This document shows, one piece after another, positions 1 through 8,401 of a DNA stretch of 64,000 bases (the stretch's first letter is position 1; the number at the start of each line of letters is the position of its first letter). Under the pieces are notes generated by a model. The model saw only the letters and a program-made list of their open reading frames with translations, was not told the origin of the DNA and did not search any database. This stretch comes from Charina bottae. Its lineage: Eukaryota; Chordata; Lepidosauria; Squamata; Charinaidae. Where the stretch lies: contig JALMGJ010000003.1 of NCBI GenBank assembly GCA_023362775.1, positions 181,447,725-181,511,724 of the forward strand, read 5' to 3'. A program made the position numbers and the translations under genes.

Positions 1-921
1 ATCCAGGAAGTTGTCATCTTTAGTTCTAGATGGGGTGGCACTGCCCCATTCAGACCCAGTGCAGAATCTGGGGGTCGTCCTGGACTCACGACTCCTGCTC
101 GATGAGTAGGTGGCAGTCATGGCCAGAAGGGCCTTTGCGCAACTTCATGTTGTACGCCAGCTACGCCCTTTCCTGGATCAAGATGCCCTCCGAACAGTCA
201 CTCATGCCCTGGTCATCTCCCATATAGACTATTACAATGCACTCTACATGGGGCTACCCTTGAAGAGTATCCGGAAGCTTCAGCTGGTGTAGAATGTGGC
301 CACGCAGGCAGTTATTTGTGCCTCAAGATCGGCACATGTGACACCACTGCTGCGCGCGCTGCACTGGTTACCAGTTTGCTTCCGGGTCCAATTCAAGGTG
401 TTGGTTATCACCTTTAAAGCCCTATATGGTATGGGGCCAGGCTACCTGAGGGACCGTCTCATCCCTATAACATTGACCCGTCCCACCCGGTCATGCAGAG
501 AGGGCATGCTACGGACTTCGTCGGCAAGGGAATTTCAGTTGACGGGGTCCAGGAGGCAGGCCTTTGCTGCAGTGGCACCCGCCCGTTGGAACATTCTGCC
601 TCCTGAGGTGAGGCGGGTCCCTTTGCTCCCGGCCTTCTGGAAGAATTTGAAGACCTGGCTGTGCCGCCTTGCCTGGGACGAGAAGGGCAATAGTTTTTCG
701 TGGGGGTGGCTGGTGCCGTAGTGTCCTCCCTATTGAACGAGATCTTATCGTCACTTGAATTTTATATTTATTCTCTATTTATATTGGTCGTTGGTTGTAA
801 TTTTATGTTTGTATGGTTTTAATTGTCGATTTTATTGTAAACCGCCCAGAGTCCCCCTTTTGGGGGAGATGGGCGGTGATAGAAATCTGAATAATAAACA
901 AACAAACAAACAAACAAACAA
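1..921 (+). mobile_element. L2/CR1-group LINE, 3' part of ORF2 and 3' UTR
   Basis: Degenerate reverse-transcriptase C-terminal region of a non-LTR retrotransposon, cut by the left window edge. Frames broken by a stop near 290 read HVTPLLRALHWLP and FKALYGMGPGYL, motifs typical of the C-terminal domain of L2/CR1-like LINE ORF2 proteins in fish and reptiles. After the stop near 719 comes a 3' UTR with a conserved hairpin (ccgcccagagtccc pairing with gggagatgggcgg, about 841-877) and a tail of ataa/caaa repeats ending near 921. It sits in VAPA intron DNA. The clade is uncertain between L2 and CR1-like; the LINE identity is firm. Confidence 0.85.
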
Positions 922-984
922 ACCTTGGACATAAATGATAGGATGAATCTTCAACATAACAAAATGGTAAGGGTCTTAGAAGCC

Positions 985-1445
985 ATAAGATATGGTTATA
1001 GAAATTGGGTGGGTTTAATCTAAAAAAGAGAAGGTTAAGGGAAGACAGGATAGCAGTCTTCCAATACCTGAAGGGCTGTTACAGGGAAGAGGATGTGGAT
1101 TTCTTATCTATAACACCTGTAGGTAGGACAAGAACCAAAGTGGGGAAGCCTGTAGCTTGAATCATGTCAACTGGATTTCTATTTTCTTAGTGGAAACGTT
1201 TCGCTCCTTATCCAAGGAAGAAAATAGAAATCCAGTTGACATGATTCAAGCTACAGACAATTCCACCTGGATGACTGAGAACCTTCATAGACAAAGTGGG
1301 GAAGCCTTACAGAGGGAGATGTAAACTTGAAATAAGTAGGAATTTCCCTACCAGGAGAACTATTAAACGGTAGAACAGCCTGTCTCCTGGAGTGCTCCAT
1401 CACTGGAGATTTTCAAGGAAAGATTGGACAGCGATTTGTCAGGAT
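985..1445 (+). mobile_element. CR1-like LINE 3' fragment interrupted by a fold-back element
   Basis: The stretch with gatagcagtcttccaatacc, aggtaggacaagaacc and later ggagattttcaagg, gattggacagc matches the well-known 3' region of amniote CR1 LINEs as I remember it. It is split at 1152-1291 by a fold-back element with its own target duplication, so the CR1 copy is the older insertion. No open frame remains. Confidence 0.65.
1152..1291 (+). mobile_element. Short fold-back (inverted-dimer) element, copy 1
   Basis: 140-bp element flanked by perfect 16-bp direct repeats caaagtggggaagcct at 1136-1151 and 1292-1307. The left arm (gtagcttgaatcatg... to the hairpin region near 1216) is repeated inverted on the right, and only the right end carries the extra tail ending ...gaaccttcatag. 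It is a deleted version of the elements at 6394-7007 and 58852-59475. The long target duplication argues for retrotransposition rather than cut-and-paste transposition. Confidence 0.85.
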
Positions 1446-1694
1446 TTTTTTTTATTTTTTCCCTAAAGGGACTTCTCTATATATTACACCTCACTGATAA
1501 GGAGACACTGCTGTATATAAATAAAGGCCTCGCTCAGACTCCTCCTACTATGCAGTTCAGTGTTTTCCATTAGTTTGCATTTTTATCTCAAGTAAAGTTT
1601 TGTACAGAATGAAAGAATAAAATATTTCCAAGTAAATTTTAATAATATATTTTATTATGGTTACTTGAGGGTTGAAAATTTTTAGGAATATGCC
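1446..1694. other. VAPA intron, AT-rich, no gene
   Basis: Intronic DNA between the CR1 fragment and the next SINE. No coding signal or clear repeat beyond simple A/T runs. Confidence 0.5.
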
Positions 1695-1696
1695 AT

Positions 1697-1957
1697 TATT
1701 TATTTTATTTTATTTTATTTATTTTATTTTCTATCCCGCCTTTATTATTTTTATAAATAACTCAAGGCGGTGAACATACCTAATACTCCTTCCTCCTCCT
1801 CTTTTCCCCACAACAACAACCCTGTGAGATGGGTTGGCCTGAGAGAGAGTGAGTGGCCCAGGGTCATCCAGCCGGCTTTCATGTCTAAGGCGGGACTAGA
1901 ACTCTCAGTCTCCTGGTTTCTAGCCCGTTGCCTTAACCACTAGACCAAACTGGCTCT
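1697..1957 (-). mobile_element. tRNA-derived SINE (- strand)
   Basis: Reverse complement begins gagccagtttggtctagtgg (A-box-like tRNA head) and contains gttctagtcccgcc (B-box-like), a central region and a tail ending in tttataaaaataataaaggcggg plus A/T repeats. The same SINE family occurs at 3668-3915, 24860-25102, 34168-34270 (tail only) and 45265-45480, and a bare head at 42762-42787. Confidence 0.85.
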
Positions 1958-1982
1958 ATTATTTCAAGTAAAAGATGGTATG

Positions 1983-2514
1983 CAGGTAGTCCTCAGTTAA
2001 AAACCACTCATTCAGCGACTGTTAGAAGTTACAACGGTGATGAAAGAATGGTACTTACGACTGGTCCTTGAAGATCCAGCTTGTGTGCCCTGCCTCCCCC
2101 AGCAGCAGCCCCCCCGGCCCGCTTGTGCTGGGCTGTGGCAGCTGCTTGTGCGCCCTCCCATCCCCAGCAGGACCCACCCCACGCCTGACCACGCTTGTGT
2201 TGGGCTGCAGCAGCTGTTTGCACACCCTCTCACCCTGCTCGTGCAACGCCACAGCAGCCACTTAGCTGCCCGCCAGCCTGTTTGCAAGCCATCCAGGACT
2301 CGCAACTTCCTGCCGGCTTCCCCATTGACTTTGCTTTTTGGAAGCCAGCAGGAAGTTGCCAGTTAACAATCTACAATCCTTGCTTAACGACAGCAACAGG
2401 GACTGCCGGGATTGCCATCGCTAAGTGATGCGGTCACGTGACGTGCTTTATGACCACATTGCTTAGCGACAGAAGTTCCGGTCCCAATTACCGTTGTTAA
2501 CTGAGGACTACCTG
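1983..2514. mobile_element. MITE-like element with inverted termini caggtagtcctcag
   Basis: The ends are inverted (caggtagtcctcagttaa at 1983 and ttaactgaggactacctg ending at 2514) and the inside carries phrases such as cttaacgac and cacgtgac. The pattern is that of a very common squamate repeat. A ta dinucleotide follows the right end and tg precedes the left, compatible with a decayed TA target duplication. Several open frames over it have no recognisable product. A second copy, truncated on the left, is at 59911-60266. Confidence 0.7.
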
Positions 2515-3372
2515 TATTTTATTTTGATTACAGTTATGTGAAGGTTAAAATTCACAAATATGTGCAAGCCTTTGTGCTAAAGGGCTCAGTATTTTGTAGA
2601 ATGCATATGATTAGAAGCTATGGAATAATGTGTCACACCTGAAATGTAATTTAGTGTACTTTTAATGTGGAACAATCTGACAATTCTGATGTAGTTCATT
2701 GGTTTCATTTTTGTGTAAAGCAAAATATTCAGGCAGAAAGGTCTCAGTCCAGTTTTCACAGGTCTGATACTTACCATACCAGATAAATTGTATGTGTGAG
2801 TGCTGAATGTTCATTCAGTCTGGTAAGTAACACATCTGACTGTGAGGCCACATTCAGAGGAAAAGCAGTTCAAGCCAAAAATGGTTACATAAAATAGGGT
2901 GCTTAAGTTTATAATCATAGAAATTAATCTTTATGCAAGATCCTTAGAGTTTGCTGTCTTTGCTATTTAAGTTTGTAGCAGCCAACTTCAAGCTATTTGT
3001 ACATTTGGAAACAACTGTTTCTTGGTAGCAAAACTATCAAAAATTGACCTGGATTGAAATTCTAGTTCTGTCCATAGTATGTATCATGACTCTAAATCAC
3101 ATTATCTTCTATGGGCTTAATCCTGCAAAAGTGCATTTAGGATTTCATCCTTAGTCAGTAAAACTCAAGTGTCTAAAGACGAATTTTATTTTTGTGTATT
3201 CCAGTGCTTTATAAGCTATTGCTTGACTGCTTGTACATAACATTTATGTTTTTCTAAGTAGCAGAATGGGGTTGCAGACCCTAATCCTTTAGCCGTTGGT
3301 TTAGTCACTCCCTTAAGTCTTGCAATGAGAGATCTCCTGAGTGCTGAGGGTATGTCTCACCTGCCATCTCAG
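2515..3372. other. VAPA intron, no recognisable element
   Basis: Unique-looking intronic DNA up to the candidate alternative exon. No gene or repeat recognised. Confidence 0.5.
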
Positions 3373-3501
3373 GCTTTACCTTCATCAGGATCTGTATACA
3401 TAACTCCAGCCAACAGCAACTTTCTTCAGAAGCCTGCAAATTATAGCCAGAAGATTCACATGATGGAACCAGGCAGTGAGGTCAAACACAAGATGGATCA
3501 G
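3373..3501 (+). CDS. VAPA: Candidate VAPA alternative exon (43 codons)
   Basis: A 129-nt block preceded by a pyrimidine-rich acceptor (ctgccatctcag) and followed by the donor gtttgt. It is open throughout, and its length keeps the frame with the next exon, which also starts at codon phase 0. Human VAPA has an optional exon of about 45 residues at exactly this point of the protein, between the MSP domain linker and the coiled coil. The translation (ALPSSGSVYITP... ending EVKHKMDQ) has only weak similarity to the human optional exon as I recall it, mostly the TP and the basic end. The call therefore rests on position, phase and splice sites. It could be a chance open block. Confidence 0.5.
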
Positions 3502-3667
3502 GTTTGTTTGAGGGAGCTGAAAGCTCCAAGATTATTCTAGTTCTTCAGTGGTTCATTAAAGCAGTTGCAGCTAGCTAATAAAAAATCAAAAGAGGCTCAA
3601 AGTCAAGGACAATATTATAATTCAGTCAAGATTTAAAACCAAGCTACATTATTAAGCTTATTCTCTT

Positions 3668-3915
3668 TTATTCTCTTTTATTTATTTTCTATCCCACCTT
3701 TATTATTTTTATAAATAACTCAAGGCGGCGAACATACCAAATACTCCTCCCTCCTCCTATTTTCCCCACAACAACAACCCTGTGAGGTGAGTTGGGCTGA
3801 GAGTGAGTGACTGGCCCAAAGTCACCCAGCTGGCTTTCCTGCCTAAGGCGGGACTAGAACTCTCAGTCTCCTGGTTTCTAGCCCGTTGCCTTAACCACTA
3901 GACCAAACTGGCTCT
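3668..3915 (-). mobile_element. tRNA-derived SINE (- strand)
   Basis: Same family as 1697-1957: tail of tttatt repeats, ctatcccacctttatta, then the central region and the tRNA-like head ending ccaaactggctct. The flanks share ctctttt, a possible short target duplication. Confidence 0.85.
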
Positions 3916-4366
3916 CTTTTGTATAGAATTTTTTATTTTTTATGTATTTTATTTTTATTTAAAGTTTGCATCGTTTATATTTTTGTAGAATTTGGATTGC
4001 TGCAAGTTGCTAGGATTGAGATGCATAGGAAGGAAATGAAATGAAATACATCATTTGGAAGGGGCAAAATTAATAATTAAGACTGTAGAACCAGTGGGGG
4101 TCCTTTCTACAAACCTCCTTTAGCAACTGGAATCAAAGCCCAAGTGGTGTTGGACTAGTTTGGATGACATTTATCTGGTTAATAAACAATGATAGGAACA
4201 ATGTTTGTACAAGTTCATACAACCTTTTTGCTTTTTGTTTTGTGGTGAAATTAAATAAACCCAGGACTCTTCAGTTAACAATTTACTCGAAGTAGAAAAT
4301 TGTGCATAATTGCTTTGGAGAAGGCAGGATTTAAAGTCATCTTGGTTTATTCCAAATCCATTGAGC
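3916..4366. other. VAPA intron, no recognisable element
   Basis: AT-rich intronic DNA with no coding signal or repeat that I recognise. Confidence 0.5.
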
Positions 4367-4548
4367 CAGAGGTTCCCTCTTGGTTCATGGCGCCCTTAGT
4401 GTCTCAGTAATTTTTTCACTGTGCCCCTAGGCCAGCAGTTTGTGCAGTGTCTGACAGAGATTGAGTATCACTGTGCTTCCCTCGAAAGTTTAAAATATCC
4501 TGCAGTGCCCCTGTGAGTTCCCTGTGGTGCCCCATTTGGGAACCGTGG
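4367..4548. mobile_element. Old hAT-type MITE
   Basis: 182-bp element with imperfect inverted ends (cagaggttccc and gggaaccgtgg). It is flanked by 8-bp direct repeats cattgagc (4359-4366) and cattaagc (4549-4556), matching at 7 of 8 positions. Eight-base duplications and a CAG start are the hAT superfamily signature. No coding capacity. Confidence 0.65.
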
Positions 4549-4939
4549 CATTAAGCATTGTTTCTCTCTGGCTGAAACAGGAAATTGTAGTTAATAGAAG
4601 ATTTTTCAGTTTGTTCAGTCACTTAGCATGAAGGGGCAACGTGCAACAAAAAATTATTAAGTGAAGGTATGATAATCTGTATCTGGTGTGTGGCTTCGTT
4701 CATGTGCAAAACTAAGCCATGGTATGGTGTTATGAGAACAAATATGTTCATTCATTTCCAAACTATGGATTTTACTAAGCATAGTCTGGTGGATTTGCTT
4801 TGTTACTTAAAAAACCAGGCATGTCAAGAATATTGATTAAAGCAAAAGAATATTAGGAGAAATTGCCTGTTATAAAAAAATAAAGTTTTTCTTCAGGTTT
4901 ATGGGCATAATTTTAATTGGACTTTGTAACTGCCTAAAC

Positions 4940-5451
4940 CAGGGCTTTCCAAACTTTTGCCGTTGGCGACACACCAACGGCTGGCCCACAAAAACCCGGA
5001 AGTGCCGGGGCCAGTGCCAGGCAAAAACCGGAAGTGCCGGCGGCGGTGCTTCCGGGTTGCCGCCGCGGTGGCAGCGCTGCCCCTTCGAAAGGGCAGGCTC
5101 CGGGAACCCTGAAAATGCCCTCGGTTCCGGCAGGGAGGCGAAAAGCCTCCCCGCGCGCCCACGGGCACGCTGCCAAGCTTTCCGCCGCTCAGCTGATGCA
5201 CGGGGAGAATTTCCACCCCAGCCCCCATCAGCTGTGCCAGCAGCGTGCGTGCGGGCAGGGAGGCTTTTTGCCTCCCTGCCGGAACCGAGGGCATTTTCGG
5301 GGTCCCCGGAGCCTGCCCTTTCGAAGGGGCAGCCCCTGCCGCCGCATGGCAACCCGGAAGCACCGCCGGCGCTTCCGGGTTGTCACGCGACACACTTGGG
5401 GCCCCCAGGCGACACAGTATTGTGTCGCGACACACAGTTTGGAAAACACTG
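4940..5451 (+). mobile_element. hAT-type MITE copy A, GC-rich palindrome
   Basis: 512-bp element starting cagggctttccaaac and ending gtttggaaaacactg, flanked by perfect 8-bp repeats gcctaaac at 4932-4939 and 5452-5459. The interior is a large GC-rich inverted repeat: for example ccttcgaaagggcaggctcc near 5081 recurs inverted near 5305. It contains frequent CpG and TTCGAA sites. Long open frames on both strands here follow from GC-richness and symmetry and do not look like genes. It lies in the last large VAPA intron. Confidence 0.92.
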
Positions 5452-5468
5452 GCCTAAACAAAAGAGTA

Positions 5469-5805
5469 GTAGGGGCGTGGTGGCTCAGCAGGTAAGATGC
5501 CAGGCTTGTTGATCAGAAGATCACAAGTTTGGAGGTTCGAATCCCTAGTCCCACTTGACGGAGTGAGCTCCCACACTCGCCCCAGCTCTTGCCAACCTAG
5601 CAATTTGAAAGCAAGCAAATGCAAGTAGATTAATAGGTACCACTTCGGTGGGAAGGTAACAGCGTTCCGCATGCGTCATGCCGGCCACGTGACCGTGGAA
5701 GTGTCTTCGGACAATGCTGGCTCTTCGGCTAACAAACGGAGATGAGCACCGGCCCCTCGAATTGGACACGACTGCACAAATGTGCAGGGGGAACCTTTAC
5801 CTTCT
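5469..5805 (+). mobile_element. tRNA-derived SINE, ggcgtggtggctcag type
   Basis: 337-bp SINE with an A-box-like start (gtggctcagcaggta) and B-box-like ggttcgaatcc. It ends near a tcctctagag-type block and accttta repeats. It is flanked by perfect 14-bp repeats taaacaaaagagta at 5455-5468 and 5806-5819. It inserted immediately next to hAT copy A. Same family as 12199-12395, 16561-16895 and 55551-55870. Confidence 0.9.
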
Positions 5806-5819
5806 TAAACAAAAGAGTA

Positions 5820-6378
5820 TATTATACTCTTTTAACAAAAAGATGAGAATTTTAGGAAGCCCAGTTCTGTGGGTTAATATACTTATATCTGAAATTTAAT
5901 AAGCAGATTTTCTCCTCCCCACTGCAGCATCTCTGTGTATGCTCAGAATCTGCTCTGAAGGCTTAGGGACTACCACAACAGTGGCAGGACAGTGGGAGTT
6001 GAAACAGGGAAGAGAAATAACCCCCTCCCTGTTCCTTCAGCAGAAACTCGTAACTGCTAGCAGAAAAAATTTAAACAGGTTCTTGCAGTTCATTGTTTAT
6101 ACTGCATCTACTGTGATAAAATCTAGTAAAAATCTGCTCTAAATAGTTTCTTGATTCGTATTGCAGGTTGGCCTCTTTGTATGTATATGGCATTTTCGGT
6201 ATACGTTTGAACCATGCCAATGATGTTCAAATTTAAATGATATCTGATTTGTAAATATCCCTCTTCCCTCTGTCCCAGTTTTCAGAGCTACATTTGTCCA
6301 AATGTCAATGCTGACTATGACTTTAAATTTTAGTTGGCAAAGCATAGTTAGAAAAGGATGGAAAGAGCCTTGAAACAT
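5820..6378. other. VAPA intron, no recognisable element
   Basis: Short open frames at 5939-6142 (+) and 6139-6411 (-) have no recognisable product. No repeat identified. Confidence 0.45.
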
Positions 6379-6393
6379 ACATGGTCTCCCAAC

Positions 6394-7007
6394 GTCTGTA
6401 GCTTGAATCATGTCAACTGGATTTCTATTTTCTCAGTGGAAACGTTTCGCTCCTTATCCAAGGAGCTTCTTCAGTCTGAGCAAAGTTGGTAAGGGAATCC
6501 TAAATATGTTTCTAGGTAGCTGTGTGACCTTACACCTGGGGCTAGGTCATGGTTATATTGAGATGTTATTTTAAGTCCTTTTATCATCTAAAGGAGGATC
6601 GTTAAGATCACCATGCTGCTGTTGAGCTTGTGAAATGGTCTTAATCTTCCTAGGGACAGAAGACAAAGCAGGGAGGAAGATGAGGGAGAGGTCCTCCCTG
6701 CTTTGTCTTCTGTGCCTAGGAAGATTAAGACCATTTCACAAGCTCAACAGCAGCATGGTGATCTTAACGATCCTCCTTTAGATGATAAAAGGACTTAAAA
6801 TAACATCTCAATATAACCATGACCTAGCCCCAGGTGTAAGGTCACACAGCTACCTAGAAACATATTTAGGATTCCCTTACCAACTTTGCTCAGACTGAAG
6901 AAGCTCCTTGGATAAGGAGCGAAACGTTTCCACTGAGAAAATAGAAATCCAGTTGACATGATTCAAGCTACAGACAATTCCACCTGGATGACTGAGAACC
7001 TTCATAG
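6394..7007 (+). mobile_element. Fold-back (inverted-dimer) element, copy 2
   Basis: 614-bp element flanked by perfect 15-bp repeats acatggtctcccaac (6379-6393 and 7008-7022). Two arms of about 280 bp are near-perfect inverted copies meeting around 6690. Each arm contains gctccttggataaggagc, a 7-bp hairpin with a GGAT loop, followed by the palindrome gaaacgtttc. Only the right end extends past the symmetric part (attccacctggatgactgag...ttcatag). No protein is encoded. The long target duplication suggests target-primed insertion. Confidence 0.9.
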
Positions 7008-7022
7008 ACATGGTCTCCCAAC

Positions 7023-7319
7023 CTCTTCAGGATCATTGTCTCCACTGAGCAGTTTCTATCCATACTATCCTGGGGGCTAAAAGTATTAATTCTTTAGAGG
7101 ATTTACTTAGAATGAGATGCAGGGTGGATATATAATTCTATTTTGCCAGCTTACTATTTTTATCAGTCACCTAAGAAATATTTCTTTAAAAAGTTAAGTT
7201 CTTCTCCCCCACACCCCTTTCAGATTTATCATCTTGGAAATTATCTGTATTTTTTAAAGTAGTAAATGACATTAACATTGAAAAACCTATTTTGAATCTC
7301 TGTTTTTTAATATTTCCAG
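7023..7319. other. VAPA intron leading to penultimate exon
   Basis: Ends in the acceptor tract ttttttaatatttccag at 7319. No repeat recognised. Confidence 0.6.
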
Positions 7320-7496
7320 AATGAAATAGAAACAAGTAAATCTGCTCCAATACTGAATACAACAAAACAAGATGGTCCGATGCCAAAATCACATAGTGTT
7401 TCGCTTAATGACACTGAAACAAGGAAGCTAGTGGAAGAATGCAAAAGACTTCAGGCAGATGTGGTGAAACTATCAGAGGAAAATAGACATCTGAGA
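7320..7496 (+). CDS. VAPA: VAPA penultimate coding exon (coiled coil)
   Basis: VAPA is a tail-anchored ER protein that recruits FFAT-motif lipid-transfer proteins to membrane contact sites. This 177-nt exon (acceptor tatttccag, donor gtaagt, phase 0 at both ends) encodes 59 residues containing [26 protein letters not shown] and LSEENRHLR. These match the linker and coiled coil of vertebrate VAPA. The paralogue VAPB lacks the QDGPMP and [11 protein letters not shown] stretch, so VAPA is preferred. The upstream exons with the MSP domain lie outside the window. Confidence 0.96.
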
Positions 7497-8245
7497 GTAA
7501 GTTTGGGGATACAGGATAAGTTGCTTTTCATCAGTAAAATTGGATTTTGCAGATTTGTTCATGAAATTTATTTTTAAAAATTGCTGAACTATTTATAATA
7601 AACACCGTGGTTTTTTTTGGCTGGAAGGGCAGAATACCAATCCAATAAATAATGATGGTAAAATACATTTGTTTTAAGAACAAAAGGAACTGCATTTACT
7701 AAAATGATGAATTTCCCACATACAGTAGGTCTAATATTTAAAGATTTTTAGGCCAGACTTACATTAATCAAGACAGATAAAAAAACTGTGGTTTAAATGT
7801 GAAACAGGTTATTTTAGTAGTTTAGTGGTGTCTCTGGCTTACAAGTAAATTTAGGCTTCACTTCACTTTTTCTTTTTGAACACTGGAAAGCCAGGTTGCT
7901 GTTCTCAAAAGCCTAGAAGTTTCTCTGTGCCACCATTTGTAACCCTAAAGCTGAAAAAAGTAGTGTTTCAGGCAAATCACTGTTCCCAATTATTTTAAAT
8001 ATTGGACCATAATATAGTCATATGGATGGGGAAATTTCTTAGTTCCTGTTTTTTATTTAGGATTAATATTTTATGCCCCTTTTATGTTAAGTGTCACTCT
8101 TTAAAGGCAGAATGCACAAATAAATAAAGTCTATGATAGCATTTAAATACTTCTCAGAAATGTTTAACTGTACTGGTTATATTCAGGCCTGATGTGCTCT
8201 CCTGATTTTCCCCCCTATTGATTGATTTCCTCCATGTATTTTCAG
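7497..8245. other. Last VAPA intron
   Basis: 749-bp intron bounded by gtaagt and ttttcag. No repeat or other gene recognised. Confidence 0.8.
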
Positions 8246-8401
8246 GATGAAGGCTTGAGGCTGAGAAAGGTGGCACACTCAGATAAACCTGGACCGTCAG
8301 GCTTGGCCCTCCGAGATAATGGCTCCAACCCTCTTCCCTCACTCCTTGTTGTAATTGCAGCCATTTTCATTGGATTCTTTTTAGGGAAATTCATCTTGTA
8401 G
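8246..8401 (+). CDS. VAPA: VAPA last coding exon (C-terminal membrane anchor)
   Basis: Encodes the final 51 residues and the stop (TAG at 8399-8401). [16 protein letters not shown] continues the coiled-coil end, and the C-terminus carries the hydrophobic anchor [19 protein letters not shown]. This contains the GxxxG-type packing motif (GFFLG) of VAP proteins and matches VAPA rather than VAPB. The exon joins the preceding one in phase. As a tail-anchored protein, VAPA would be inserted post-translationally into the ER membrane with its bulk in the cytosol. Confidence 0.97.
   Translation, partial: DEGLRLRKVAHSDKPGPSGLALRDNGSNPLPSLLVVIAAIFIGFFLGKFIL

Noticed and set aside
4870..5512. Long overlapping open frames on both strands (up to 203 codons)
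   Set aside because: They coincide with the GC-rich palindromic MITE copy A; mirrored peptides on both strands and no family resemblance show a compositional artefact.
6455..6943. Hammerhead-ribozyme-like motif ggataaggagcgaaacg in the fold-back arms
   Set aside because: The GAAAC part and spacing recall a hammerhead core, but the invariant CUGA start is missing (the sequence reads ttggataag) and the local pairing forms a simple hairpin instead of the three-stem junction.
7320..8401. Assignment of the left gene to VAPB
   Set aside because: The [15 protein letters not shown] and C-terminal LGKFIL stretches match VAPA; VAPB has a different linker and ends in GKIAL.
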